Positions 18,005 through 26,157 of a DNA stretch of 64,000 nt are shown here, piece by piece (position 1 is the stretch's first letter; every line of letters starts with the position of its first letter). A program made the position numbers and the translations under genes. This stretch comes from Aeoliella straminimaris (lineage in GTDB: Bacteria > Planctomycetota > Planctomycetia > Pirellulales > Lacipirellulaceae). The notes below the pieces were generated by a model. It searched no databases and was not told where the DNA came from. It saw only the letters and a list, made by a program, of their open reading frames with translations. The stretch covers positions 1-64,000 of the forward strand of contig NZ_JAMXLR010000072.1 of NCBI RefSeq assembly GCF_024054565.1, written 5' to 3'.

Positions 18005-18042
18005 ATCAGGCCGCAGCGGACGGTAACCCGCTGCGGCCTGAT
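18005..18042 (-). terminator. Intrinsic terminator after the 18089-19021 gene
   Basis: A perfect 15-base inverted repeat (ATCAGGCCGCAGCGG at 18005-18019 and its complement at 18028-18042) with an 8-base loop lies about 46 bases past the stop of the upstream minus-strand gene. On the minus strand the stem is followed by CTGTTTTC. Confidence 0.75.
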
Positions 18043-18088
18043 GGAGCGCAACTGAAGAACGATTTTAGACATCCCGGGAGGGATTCAC

Positions 18089-19021
18089 TCAATAGTGAAC
18101 ATAGCGGCGGCCATCCATTCCAGTGTACCAGTGGGCCTCGAACCACAATTCGCCGGGCCTCTCTTCCAACTCAAAACAGAGTACCGGATCGATGCTGGTC
18201 CGCCACCGCAATTCCTCGATTGCTCTCCGCAATCGCTTGGCGTCTCGCTCCAGGCCTTGTTGCTCGGCACGACGGGCCAGTTCGTTCAGCGTATCGTCGG
18301 CCAGCAGGGCGGCCAACTCGTCGGCATGCTGTGGATGGTCGATCCTGGAAGGGGTGATCTCGGTGGCCAGCAACTCGATGGCCCACGCGGCGCCCCGCAT
18401 CGCCAGGCCGGCCAGCTCGCGCACACGTTCGGCAGTCCATTTTCCGCCGCGGTGTGCCCAGCCCAAACGCCAGGCGATCTGCTCGCAAATACGCTGATCG
18501 CCGGTGGCCTCGGTTCGCAAATCTTCGGACGAGTAAAGACGGTAATACGGCTCGCTGGTAAATACGGGTTCGAGCAAATAGAACTTCGCCAACGGGTGTG
18601 CCATCATCGCTTCCAGGTGGCGCATCATCACACCCTGCGGAGGATTGTCCGGAAGTTGAATGGGATTGTGGATGACTTTGAAGACCACCTCGCCACGCGG
18701 CAGGAAAAAGGATGGCTCGTCGAGGCGCACAATCTGGTACTGTTGGAACGAGGCACGGTTTTGCTCCGCACACGCCCGCCATAGGGCATCGCGGGACAGC
18801 TCCTTCCGCCGCGGATGGGTGGCCAATTGATAGGCCATGGAGTGAATCGCTCCATCCCGAACCACGGAAAGCTGCTCGCCCCACTCACCAAACCGGGCAA
18901 ACTCCGGAGTGGTTTCAATGTTGGCAAAACCCAGCTTGTTGATCGCTGGGCGATTCGCTTTGAGACGTGCAGATGCATCATTTGTGGCGGGGGCGGCAAC
19001 TGCCGAGAGCGTGATTGCCAT
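18089..19021 (-). CDS. Protein of unknown function, 310 residues
   Basis: I do not recognise this family. The protein has a short N-terminal alanine-rich stretch but no convincing signal peptide or membrane helix, and is rich in Arg, Glu and Trp. Visible features are PSFFLPRGEVVFKVIHNPIQ, a histidine-containing QGVMMRHLEAMMAHP, a helical EELAALLADDTLNELARRAEQQ-like charged region (about residues 230-275) and an aromatic C-terminus FEAHWYTGMDGRRYVHY. It appears to be monocistronic: a strong terminator lies 46 bases downstream and a 138-base gap separates it from the PQQ-propeller gene. Confidence 0.65.
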   Translation of the reverse strand: MAITLSAVAAPATNDASARLKANRPAINKLGFANIETTPEFARFGEWGEQLSVVRDGAIHSMAYQLATHPRRKELSRDALWRACAEQNRASFQQYQIVRLDEPSFFLPRGEVVFKVIHNPIQLPDNPPQGVMMRHLEAMMAHPLAKFYLLEPVFTSEPYYRLYSSEDLRTEATGDQRICEQIAWRLGWAHRGGKWTAERVRELAGLAMRGAAWAIELLATEITPSRIDHPQHADELAALLADDTLNELARRAEQQGLERDAKRLRRAIEELRWRTSIDPVLCFELEERPGELWFEAHWYTGMDGRRYVHY

Positions 19022-19159
19022 AGGATTCGCTCCTTAATCGGAAAGGCAATGGGCGTGACGAGCTTCCGCGGGGCGCGGAAAAGAAAAGCGTCCTATTCCA
19101 CCCATTCGTGCGGTAGATATTCATCTATTCCCGCAATTCGCAGATTTTCTCGCCCGCGT

Positions 19160-20404
19160 TTATTCACCAATCGCCGCCAGGTATTCCTGCCGCTTACCAT
19201 CCACGCTCTTGGCGTAACGATGGTACAGGCGGCCGTCCACTGGCGTGGGAGTCGCGAAGCACTCGTCGCCCAGCTTGTTTTTGGCAAATAGCTCGAAGTT
19301 TTCGTGATTCGCACGAAACACGAAAGTAATCCCTTCTTCGTTGGTGACGTAAACCTTGCCGTCTACATAAAGCGGCGAGGAACTTACCGGCCCGTCGAGT
19401 CGCTCGCGCCACATCATCTCGCCGTCTTCGCCGCGGAGGCAGTACGCGATTCCATTGTCGGCCAAAGCGTACAGGTACCCGTCCACCAGCAACATCGATT
19501 GTTCGTAGCAGCGTGGCTGACTTTCTTCCCAAACAACTTCGTGATCACCGTCGCCTCGAACCGCGAGAGCAAACGAACCAGGATAGCCACCGCTGGCAAA
19601 CGCCAGGTTTCGCTCCGCATCCCACACCATGGTGCCACAGGTGGCCTTGGTGCTGCCCGAAGTGCTCCATAGCACTTGCCCCGTCTGCGGATCGTATCCC
19701 GCCAGTTTGTCGTTGCCACTCATCACCAACTGCCGCTCGCCATCTAGCATCGCGGGGATGGGAGTGGAGAACGACAGGCTTTCAGGACGCTCGGCCCGCC
19801 ACACCTGCTCGCCGGTACCGCGATCGATAGCGTAGACGCCACTTTCGGGACCATCGTATTCCGTCGACACGACCAACAGGTTGCCGACCATGATGGGCGA
19901 GGAGCCGAACCCAAATTGGAAACGCCGCGGACTGAACTCGGCAACGCGTTTTTGCCAGACCTGCTGGCCATCAAGGTCGAACTTGGTTACCCAGCATTCC
20001 AGGTTGTTGTGAAACAGTGCGTAGACATGCTGCCCATCGCAGGCGGCCGTGGGGCTGGCGTGGGTGTTGTTGCCATGAATTCGTTGCGCCAGTTTGCCAC
20101 GGTGAGCGACCGTTTGCTGTAGCAATTCGCCCGACTGTCGATCGAGCACCAAGAGCGACTGCGTCTGGGCCTGTTCGTCGCAAGTGGTCAGGTAAATCCG
20201 CTGGCCCACCACCACGGGCGAGGAATGTCCTCGGCCCGGTAAGGGCGTGCTCCAGGCCAGCCCCGAGTCGTCGCTCCAATTGTCGGGGGCGGTGGCGCCT
20301 TCGGCGGCGTGATTCTGACCACTCGGCCCGCGCCACTGAGGCCAGTCCTCGCCGCGCGTCGAACCAAAACAAACGAGTGCAATCAGGAACCAGACAGAAC
20401 GCAT
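19160..20404 (-). CDS. PQQ-like beta-propeller repeat protein
   Basis: 414 residues from the ATG at 20404, which begins a signal peptide (MRSVWFLIALVCFGSTRGE); the longer in-frame start at 20494 would run into the upstream terminator. The mature protein opens with DWPQWRGPSGQNHA, the standard beginning of planctomycete PQQ-propeller (BamB-like) proteins, followed by repeated blade motifs such as YAIDRGTGEQVWRAE, AGYDPQTGQVLWST and YCLRGEDGEMMWRERL. Such proteins form a seven- or eight-bladed propeller in the periplasm. Most lack demonstrated enzyme activity and may be binding scaffolds. It does not clearly belong to an operon. Confidence 0.85.
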   Translation of the reverse strand: MRSVWFLIALVCFGSTRGEDWPQWRGPSGQNHAAEGATAPDNWSDDSGLAWSTPLPGRGHSSPVVVGQRIYLTTCDEQAQTQSLLVLDRQSGELLQQTVAHRGKLAQRIHGNNTHASPTAACDGQHVYALFHNNLECWVTKFDLDGQQVWQKRVAEFSPRRFQFGFGSSPIMVGNLLVVSTEYDGPESGVYAIDRGTGEQVWRAERPESLSFSTPIPAMLDGERQLVMSGNDKLAGYDPQTGQVLWSTSGSTKATCGTMVWDAERNLAFASGGYPGSFALAVRGDGDHEVVWEESQPRCYEQSMLLVDGYLYALADNGIAYCLRGEDGEMMWRERLDGPVSSSPLYVDGKVYVTNEEGITFVFRANHENFELFAKNKLGDECFATPTPVDGRLYHRYAKSVDGKRQEYLAAIGE

Positions 20405-20492
20405 CGCTGCTATCTCCGCGGGGGCGAGGGGCCATTTCGGATATCGTGGTCTCCTTTTTACCCCCGGAGGCAGCAATTGGGTAGCTTGCCAC

Positions 20493-20536
20493 AAAAAAAC
20501 GCCGATCTCGAGGCACCGGTGCCCCGAGCTCGGCGT
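20493..20536 (-). terminator. Rho-independent terminator of the 20557-22144 operon
   Basis: Two 19-base arms (20499-20517 and 20518-20536) form a near-perfect hairpin with two mismatches around a central CACCGGTG, followed on the minus strand by TTTTTTT and then GTGGC. It lies 21 bases after the stop of the DUF4252-like gene. Confidence 0.88.
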
Positions 20537-20556
20537 CGTGTACGGTACGCCAAATC

Positions 20557-21273
20557 CTAATGCTGGTGTTTCCGCTCCATTTCTTCTCGCAATTGCCCGA
20601 TGGCCTTGTTCAGCTCCTTGTCGAGTCCCAGTTGGACGCCGATTCTGGTGGCGGTACTCGCCAGATGCTGAATGTTTTGCGGCGAGAGGTCGCCTACCAC
20701 ATTTACCACCACCAGCTCATTCCGCTGGGCGGCCACCACCAGCACCCCGCTTAACGACTCTCCCTCGTGCAGCGTGTAGATGCGGACCATCTCGTTCTGC
20801 TGACGGGCTCGCAGGGTTGGTTCCCAGCCGGCGGCGGGCAACTGGGCGTCGTACGCGTCGATGAGCTGCGTGGCAGCGGCCAATGCATCAATTTCGCCAT
20901 TCCACGCCCGAACGTGCACTTCCTGGATCACTTCGCTGGCGATGTCGCCCAACTCACGGGCCGAAGTCAGTTGCTTGGCCGCAAACTGCAGATTTTCGGA
21001 CGTTTCGGCATCGGGCGAAGTGGATAGACCCTCCAATACGCCCGCCACGGCGGCATCGCCCAGCTTGAAGAAATGGCGGATCAACCCCGGACCGAGGTCC
21101 ATCTCCACGGCAGCCGGCGGCAGGTCGGCCACGTCCAACTTCACCCGGCCTCCTTGGCTGCTCGGCGAGTCCACCTGCTGAGCGAAGGTCGCGTACGACC
21201 CCATACTTGTTACCACCGCGACCATTAACGCGCGGCGACCGACGCGGCGCACAATAGATTGCCCCATTTGCAT
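20557..21273 (-). CDS. Secreted DUF4252-like protein
   Basis: 238 residues from the ATG at 21273, chosen because GGGGAGGA precedes it by nine bases and it opens a signal peptide (to about MGSYATFAQQ); the frame is open further upstream. The mature protein is small and mixed alpha/beta. Its C-terminal half, EMVRIYTLHEGESLSGVLVV followed by ELVVVNVVGDLSPQNIQHL, resembles the DUF4252 family known mainly from Bacteroidetes, whose function is unknown. It follows a membrane-protein gene at 130 bases and ends in a strong terminator, so the two form a probable operon. Confidence 0.7.
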   Translation of the reverse strand: MQMGQSIVRRVGRRALMVAVVTSMGSYATFAQQVDSPSSQGGRVKLDVADLPPAAVEMDLGPGLIRHFFKLGDAAVAGVLEGLSTSPDAETSENLQFAAKQLTSARELGDIASEVIQEVHVRAWNGEIDALAAATQLIDAYDAQLPAAGWEPTLRARQQNEMVRIYTLHEGESLSGVLVVAAQRNELVVVNVVGDLSPQNIQHLASTATRIGVQLGLDKELNKAIGQLREEMERKHQH

Positions 21274-21403
21274 AACACTATCCTCCCCGGAAAGTGGAAA
21301 AAACGATGGCGGCACGCGCCGCCCGAAGGGTAATTCGCTCCGCCGCCCCGAGTGTTGGAAGAAGTCGCGAAAGTTTTCTGAGGAATGTCGTTGAAGCATT
21401 CAC

Positions 21404-22144
21404 TCACGCCGCGCGGCGGATCGTTGGGCGATCGGTTTCGAGACAATGAAATGCTTCCCGTACCAACCGGGCACGCTCGGAGTCGTCGACGATGGCCCTC
21501 ACCTGAGCCACGGCGTAGCGGCGGCACTGGCTGCGAATGGTCGGCAGCCCCGCGGCCGAAAGCGCCAGCGACGCCAGCACCACGGTGATACCCGTCTGTT
21601 CGACACCGCAAGCGATGAGCACAAAGCCCGTCAGCACCAACACGACGGCCGCTTCGAGCACGATCCAGAACCAACTCCAGGTGTCGAGGGCCCGCTCGAC
21701 CAGCAGTTCGTCGATCTGCGGCCGGCGACCACTGACAAACTGATAGAATCCGTGCCGCATAATGTGATAGCGTCGCCGCACCAGTTCTTCGTCCGGCACG
21801 TCGTCGAGCGACACGCCGGTACGGTAAGCGAGTTCGTGGATAATGACATCGACTTCGAATCGCTCGCGAATGCCCAGCCAGTTGGCCACCACGCTATGGA
21901 TTCGAAAGACGCGCGATACCAGACCAATGGCCAGCGCCGGCACCAGATAGCCCCCGGGCACGGGCAGTATCCGCTCGCCCTCGAGCTCGAGCCTGAAGTC
22001 GATGGCCGACAGTACCTCGCGCACGGGGGGCAAATTTTCCCTCAGCAGCCACACGGCCAGTAGCGCAGCGGCTGAGGTGAACCAGAAAATGCGATTGAGC
22101 ATCGACTGGTAGTCGGTGACCGGCGTCAGCGGATTGAGCGACAT
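21404..22144 (-). CDS. Membrane protein of unknown function
   Basis: 246 residues from the ATG at 22144, supported by GGAGGA nine bases upstream. Hydrophobic segments are at about 17-32 (IFWFTSAAALLAVWLL), 60-80 (GGYLVPALAIGLVSRVF) and two near the C-terminal third (WFWIVLEAAVVLVLTGFVLI and ITVVLASLALSAAGLP). Between them is a soluble, charged region (VDVIIHELAYRTGVSLDDVPDEELVRRRYHIM). I recognise no family. It is the promoter-proximal partner of the DUF4252-like gene and is divergent from the plus-strand gene at 22397. Confidence 0.65.
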   Translation of the reverse strand: MSLNPLTPVTDYQSMLNRIFWFTSAAALLAVWLLRENLPPVREVLSAIDFRLELEGERILPVPGGYLVPALAIGLVSRVFRIHSVVANWLGIRERFEVDVIIHELAYRTGVSLDDVPDEELVRRRYHIMRHGFYQFVSGRRPQIDELLVERALDTWSWFWIVLEAAVVLVLTGFVLIACGVEQTGITVVLASLALSAAGLPTIRSQCRRYAVAQVRAIVDDSERARLVREAFHCLETDRPTIRRAA

Positions 22145-22335
22145 AGCGTGATCCTCCGGAGCGAAGAAATGCGGGGCGACCACTATACAGAAAGTCACCC
22201 AATGGCCGAACGCCAGTTGGACACGACCTGTGGGCGGGGGGGGCAGTCGATCTCAGTGGCTGAATTCGAGGTGCATATCGGCCGTATTTTCCGCCTTCGA
22301 TTCCTCCCAGTTTGCCGAATCGGGGCGTTTTGTCA

Positions 22336-22363
22336 TTGCAGTTTCACTTTTTGCCGGTACAAT
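22336..22363 (+). promoter_or_regulatory. Putative sigma70-type promoter for the 22397 gene
   Basis: TTGCAG (22336-22341) and TACAAT (22358-22363) are separated by 16 bases, with a start site expected near 22370, about 27 bases before the ATG at 22397. The region is locally AT-rich compared with its surroundings. Confidence 0.45.
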
Positions 22364-22396
22364 ATTTGTAGCTGCAATATTTTCACGCGGAGCCCC

Positions 22397-22918
22397 ATGG
22401 CAGGCCACCAAATTACTCTCGACGACTTCCTGGCAGACCGTCAGGGCCGTACCTTCGCCGACGTTGCCAACGACCCCGAGCAACCGTTCGAAGAAGTGCT
22501 GGCATTTTTCAGCGACCCCGACCGACAGCGCCGGATGGAAGAGTCGGAGATTCACCACGATCGGGCCCCGCTGGCTGGTGTGGTCCGCGAACTCGAAGCT
22601 CAGCCGACAATTCACCAGTTTCTTTCCAACATTCATGCCCGGCGCAGTCAGCGACTTCGACAAGCGATCGGCGTCGTTGTGCGGATCGTCATGGAGCATC
22701 GCGGCTGGCAAAAGACCGGCAAGAAGGGCTCGCTCGGCGTCCGCGCCAACCGGTCTCCCGCCATGCCCGCCTATAACACCGGCGGCCTGGCACTGTGGTT
22801 TGTGCGTGCCGAACGCTACACGCAACCCAACGGCATGCCCTATCGCTCGGTGGTCGACCGCCAGGCGGAAATCCCTTCCCAGCCGTCCAAGAAGCGTACT
22901 TCCAAAGCAGGAAGGTGA
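22397..22918 (+). CDS. Small protein of unknown function, 173 residues
   Basis: Begins MAGHQITLDDFLADRQGRTF. The product is soluble and charged, with an acidic N-terminal half and a strongly basic C-terminus (KKRTSKAGR). Notable segments are RRSQRLRQAIGVVVRIVMEHRGW, probably helical, and SLGVRANRSPAMPAYNTGGLALWF. I recognise no family. The ATG at 22397 follows a plausible promoter; an in-frame start at 22148 would precede that promoter and is rejected. First of a run of small plus-strand genes. Confidence 0.6.
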   Translation: MAGHQITLDDFLADRQGRTFADVANDPEQPFEEVLAFFSDPDRQRRMEESEIHHDRAPLAGVVRELEAQPTIHQFLSNIHARRSQRLRQAIGVVVRIVMEHRGWQKTGKKGSLGVRANRSPAMPAYNTGGLALWFVRAERYTQPNGMPYRSVVDRQAEIPSQPSKKRTSKAGR

Positions 22919-22964
22919 GGCACACTAACTGGTACGTCCTACCACGCGTGAAACACCAGTCGTC

Positions 22965-23237
22965 ATGACCGACGAGGGCTATGCCTGCCGCTTTTCCGTG
23001 GAAGGCATGGAAGTGGCACAGACTATCATCAACCTCTTGAGCCGGGCGTTTGCGTTCCAGACAAGCGATCCCATTCGGCAGGGCGCAACGCCGTCGCAAC
23101 GCATCTTCCGAGTTGCCTATGGCGCTGAACTGACGCAGAAGGACCTGGTGCGGCTGCTATCGCCCGTCCCCGGGTTGCGTTTGCAGGTGGCGCCCATTGC
23201 CAGAAACAACCTGTCTCGCAACCAGCAAGGTAGGTGA
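22965..23237 (+). CDS. Small protein of unknown function, 90 residues
   Basis: MTDEGYACRFSVEGMEVAQT opens a 90-residue soluble protein with a basic C-terminus. It ends three bases before the start of the TPR-like gene, so the two are probably co-transcribed. I recognise no family, and the coding call rests on the tight spacing and reasonable amino-acid composition. Confidence 0.45.
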   Translation: MTDEGYACRFSVEGMEVAQTIINLLSRAFAFQTSDPIRQGATPSQRIFRVAYGAELTQKDLVRLLSPVPGLRLQVAPIARNNLSRNQQGR

Positions 23238-23240
23238 TAG

Positions 23241-23612
23241 ATGGCACTGATGAACTGGATTCGCAGCAAGTGGTCGATGAAGTACCGGGCAACGTGGATG
23301 TTGCGTCGAGGCATTCTCCACGCCAGGGCGGGGCGTACGTCAGAGGCCATGCAGAAATACAGCGAAGTGCTCGATTTGGAGGGCGTTACGCCCAACACAC
23401 GAGCCATGGCACTCTACAATCGAGCCTTGCTTCAAAGCGCCGACGGCAAGGCCGATGCTGCGGCGGACGACTTGAACAAAATACTTCAGATGACTGGTGC
23501 CAGCCAGGAAGTAATGACCGAGGCGCGCCGTAAGCTAACACGAATGAGTCGAAGTAGCGACCGGATGACGACTCGTTCCAACAACGACTCGAGCGAATCC
23601 AATTCGAATTGA
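23241..23612 (+). CDS. TPR-like helical protein
   Basis: 123 residues. RGILHARAGRTSEAMQKYSEVL followed by NTRAMALYNRALLQSADGKADAAADDLNKIL has the 34-residue spacing and the small/large residue pattern of two tetratricopeptide repeats. The C-terminus is a Ser/Arg/Asn-rich disordered tail. TPR repeats mediate protein-protein contacts; the partner is unknown. It starts three bases after the upstream small gene. Confidence 0.65.
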   Translation: MALMNWIRSKWSMKYRATWMLRRGILHARAGRTSEAMQKYSEVLDLEGVTPNTRAMALYNRALLQSADGKADAAADDLNKILQMTGASQEVMTEARRKLTRMSRSSDRMTTRSNNDSSESNSN

Positions 23613-23678
23613 CGCACTAGCGGCCGCTTGCTCGATGTGACTGCGACCCATTTGCTGGCAACTCCCTGGAAACCAACG

Positions 23679-23864
23679 ATGCTTACCGAACGCGAGGCCC
23701 AGCGCCTGTGGCAGAAGCTTTTCCGAGGTCAAACGATTACGTCTCTTACCTTGGACGAAGCAAGTACGGTGATCGATGACCTGCCGCTTGATAGCCCGGT
23801 GCGGATTCGATTGTCGACCGAACTTGATGAACTTCGACGAATGCAGGAAACCAGCCGTGAGTGA
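23679..23864 (+). CDS. Small protein of unknown function, 61 residues
   Basis: From the ATG at 23679 (GGA seven to ten bases upstream): MLTEREAQRLWQKLFRGQTI. It is a short, amphipathic, charged protein without membrane segments; a TTG at 23628 could extend it by 17 residues. Its stop overlaps the GTG start of the zinc-ribbon gene by eight bases, which supports translation of both. Confidence 0.5.
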   Translation: MLTEREAQRLWQKLFRGQTITSLTLDEASTVIDDLPLDSPVRIRLSTELDELRRMQETSRE

Positions 23865-24132
23865 GAAAAAGCCCATGCCCCTATTAGAGCCCGTGATTCG
23901 ACCAAAGTGTCCCATCTGCGGAACTTCGGTTTACTCCTCGCATGGAATCCATCCGCAGTGTGCCCTGCTGCAGGCCGACAGGAAACGCATGGCCGCCAAC
24001 GCCATCCCAAAATCCAAAGCATCGCCAAAGCCTGCAACTGCCGCGCTACAGAAACAGTGTCCCACCTGCAGTCGGGCCACCTCCGCCAGAACAGTGAAGT
24101 GCGAGTGCGGTTTTCGGTTTGCAGGCATGTAG
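23857..24132 (+). CDS. Small double zinc-ribbon-like protein
   Basis: 91 residues from the GTG at 23857, which has AGGA eight bases upstream and overlaps the preceding stop; the internal ATG at 23875 lacks a ribosome-binding site. Two Cys clusters are visible: RPKCPICG with GIHPQC, and QKQCPTCSR with VKCECGFRF, separated by a basic Ala/Lys/Pro linker. This suggests two small zinc-binding modules of unknown role, possibly nucleic-acid or protein binding. Confidence 0.6.
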   Translation: MSEKKPMPLLEPVIRPKCPICGTSVYSSHGIHPQCALLQADRKRMAANAIPKSKASPKPATAALQKQCPTCSRATSARTVKCECGFRFAGM

Positions 24133-24170
24133 CCAGTTTTCTTTTCTTTCCCGCCACCAAGGGAGCCCAA

Positions 24171-24422
24171 GTGTTTGGAAAAAACCAAGTCACCGATAAA
24201 GAACTGCAAAAGACCGTGATGAAGCGGCTGGAACGCACCGGAACGGGGTCGCAGTCCAAGGTGAATGCCGTGGTGCGCCGCGGGGCGGTCACGTTGACGG
24301 GGAAGCTGCAGTATGAGCGGCAGCGAAGCGCCATCCTCAAGGCGGTTCAGGCTATCGCTGGCGTGAAGCAGGTGATCGACCAGTTGCAGACGCCACCCAA
24401 GATACGTCCCCACGCTACCTAG
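24171..24422 (+). CDS. BON-domain protein
   Basis: 83 residues from a GTG at 24171 supported by AAGGGAG six bases upstream. The sequence is almost entirely one BON domain: a helical start DKELQKTVMKRLERTG, then NAVVRRGAVTLTGKLQYERQ, and ILKAVQAIAGVKQVIDQL. BON domains bind phospholipids or peptidoglycan-associated partners in envelope proteins; however, no signal peptide is present here, so the location is uncertain. Confidence 0.78.
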   Translation: MFGKNQVTDKELQKTVMKRLERTGTGSQSKVNAVVRRGAVTLTGKLQYERQRSAILKAVQAIAGVKQVIDQLQTPPKIRPHAT

Positions 24423-24583
24423 TTGCCCGCCACTGCTAGCACGGCGTGCTCTTGCGGGCAGTTGCTCTAACTCGTACTCTCGGCGTCTGCCAACCCCGCC
24501 CGGCCCTCTGACGTTCGAGTACTCTTCTGAGAATCCAAAGTAAACAACTGAACTCATTCGCCGCCTTCACATTCGCCACGCTC

Positions 24584-25291
24584 GTGTGGCTTTTGTTCCG
24601 GACGCTGCGAATCCGCCTGATTGTTCAGTCGCCTGGCATCAGCCCCTACGACCCTGGCGCCAGCGAGCGATATATCTACTCGGTGTGGCACGACTCGATG
24701 GTGCTGCCGGTGTTTAGTGGCAAGCACTGTTGCACGACTGCGCTTACCAGCCACCACAAAGACGGTTCGTTCGTCGCCGGGGTGCTTCGCTGGCGAGATA
24801 TCCCGGTCGTTCGTGGTTCCACCAGTCGCATTCGCACCGGCGCCTTGCGCGAACTGATCGACACCGTCGCTTCGCGGCACCTGGTAATTACGCCCGATGG
24901 ACCGCGCGGCCCCAACCGTGTGATGAGTTCCGGTATTCCATACCTCGCCTCGCGTACGGGCCGCGCCGTAGTACCGAGTGGATTCGCCTGCAGCAGTTGC
25001 TGGCGGTGGAAGGGCAGTTGGTCGGACCTGATCATTCCCAAGCCGTTTGCGAAGGTCATCCTGATAGCGGGTGCCCCAATCTACGTGCCGCGCGACCTTC
25101 ACACCAAGGAGTTGCCTCAGTACGTGGAACAAATTCAGACCGCGATGGACGAACTTGACCATCTCGCTCAAGCGGAACTGCATGGCCAGCGCAAATCGCC
25201 GCGCGGAAGCAAGGATTCGACAGGGGAGGCCTTTCTGCCTATTCCTCCTGGATTGCCGAACAACGAGGGCGAAAGCTCCCGCGTCGCTTAG
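24584..25291 (+). CDS. DUF374 lysophospholipid acyltransferase-family protein
   Basis: 235 residues from a GTG at 24584. Motifs of the DUF374 acyltransferases are clear: SVWHDSMVLP (catalytic His-x4-Asp-like site), SHHKDGSFVAGVLRW, VRGSTSRIRTGALREL, VITPDGPRGPNRVMSSGIPYLA and SWSDLIIPKPF. These enzymes acylate a lipid such as a lipid A precursor or lysophospholipid at the inner membrane. The true start may be further upstream: the frame is open for about 54 more bases, encoding a plausible continuation (LNSFAAFTFATLV), but contains no ATG, GTG or TTG. The C-terminal 45 residues are a low-complexity tail. Confidence 0.82.
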   Translation: MWLLFRTLRIRLIVQSPGISPYDPGASERYIYSVWHDSMVLPVFSGKHCCTTALTSHHKDGSFVAGVLRWRDIPVVRGSTSRIRTGALRELIDTVASRHLVITPDGPRGPNRVMSSGIPYLASRTGRAVVPSGFACSSCWRWKGSWSDLIIPKPFAKVILIAGAPIYVPRDLHTKELPQYVEQIQTAMDELDHLAQAELHGQRKSPRGSKDSTGEAFLPIPPGLPNNEGESSRVA

Positions 25292-25487
25292 CAGGGGCCG
25301 AGTAGGTCTACCCCAAACAGGCCAAAAACTATATACTACTTACGGTAGGTCAGTCGTTAGCGACATCCGCTACTAGCACATTCCACGTGCTGGTCTCCGA
25401 CATTTCTTTCGCCCGTCCCACCTGTCAGGTCGCCAAATCGACCGTTCTGTTCTTGGGCTCGGCATTGTGTCCGTCCCGTTTTTTGGC

Positions 25488-25493
25488 AGGAGA
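25488..25493 (+). promoter_or_regulatory. Ribosome-binding site selecting a TTG start
   Basis: AGGAGA lies seven bases before TTG at 25501 and fixes the start of the RRM protein at a TTG, although the frame is open upstream to 25387. Confidence 0.75.
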
Positions 25494-25500
25494 TACTACG

Positions 25501-25833
25501 TTGGGTAAGAAACTTTATTGCGGCAATCTGGGCTACGACGTTTCGCCATTAGACCTCGAGAAGCTCTTTGGAGCGTTTGGCCAGGTCCGTGACGCGCAGG
25601 TTGTGTCTGATCGGGCCACAGGGCGCAGCAAGGGATTCGGGTTCGTGGAAATGAATACCGATGCCGAAGCCCAGGCAGCGATCACCGGCCTGAACGACAC
25701 CATGCACGAAGGCCGACCCATGACCGTCAACGAAGCACGGCCCCGTGAAGAGCGTGGCGGCAGTCGCGGTGGCGGTGGCGGTGGCGGTGGTTACGGCGGC
25801 GGCGGCCGTGGTGGACGAGGCGGGCGCTACTAA
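25501..25833 (+). CDS. RRM-domain RNA-binding protein with glycine-rich tail
   Basis: 110 residues from a TTG start chosen by its AGGAGA site. The domain is a single RNA-recognition motif: RNP2 KLYCGNLGYDV and RNP1 KGFGFVEM (ATGRSKGFGFVEMNTDAEAQ), followed by a Gly/Arg-rich tail after residue 85. Bacterial single-RRM proteins of this type (cyanobacterial Rbp-like) bind U-rich RNA and are often cold-induced. The gap before the gene is about 210 bases, room for a long untranslated leader, consistent with post-transcriptional control (inference). Followed by a tiny charged protein and, 0.9 kb on, an RNA helicase. Confidence 0.88.
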   Translation: MGKKLYCGNLGYDVSPLDLEKLFGAFGQVRDAQVVSDRATGRSKGFGFVEMNTDAEAQAAITGLNDTMHEGRPMTVNEARPREERGGSRGGGGGGGGYGGGGRGGRGGRY

Positions 25834-25939
25834 TCGTCGCTCGCTGAGTATCCTTCATGGCGGATCGGAGTGGCCAGCCGACAACGACTGGTCAGCTCTG
25901 CTGCACGAACATGCGCGCAACTGTACCAGCTCAGTCCCC

Positions 25940-25945
25940 AGGAGG
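25940..25945 (+). promoter_or_regulatory. Strong Shine-Dalgarno for the GTG start at 25951
   Basis: AGGAGG lies five bases before GTG at 25951, a perfect anti-16S match that decides the start and supports this very short gene being translated. Confidence 0.8.
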
Positions 25946-25950
25946 CACGA

Positions 25951-26112
25951 GTGTCCAAAAACCAGAACACTTTTGAAAAACGACGACGCGAAATGGAAAA
26001 GCGGCGTAAAGCCGAGGAAAAACGAGCGCGCCGCCAGCAGCGCAAAGATCAGCCGGCGGACGATCCCGCCCTGAGCCCCGAGGTTGACGAAGATTCCGAC
26101 GGCAGCGATTAA
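25951..26112 (+). CDS. Tiny highly charged coiled-coil-like protein, 53 residues
   Basis: From GTG 25951: a predicted single long helix rich in Lys/Arg/Glu (NTFEKRRREMEKRRKAEEKR) followed by an acidic C-terminus (PEVDEDSDGSD). The strong ribosome-binding site makes translation likely. Similar short basic-then-acidic proteins occur near RNA-binding protein genes in planctomycetes (from general knowledge of such neighbourhoods, not a named family). A role in RNA or ribosome binding is conceivable but unsupported. Confidence 0.6.
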   Translation: MSKNQNTFEKRRREMEKRRKAEEKRARRQQRKDQPADDPALSPEVDEDSDGSD

Positions 26113-26157
26113 ACCCTTCACGGAAGTCTTTCTACCTGATCCCTAAAGATCCGAGCC

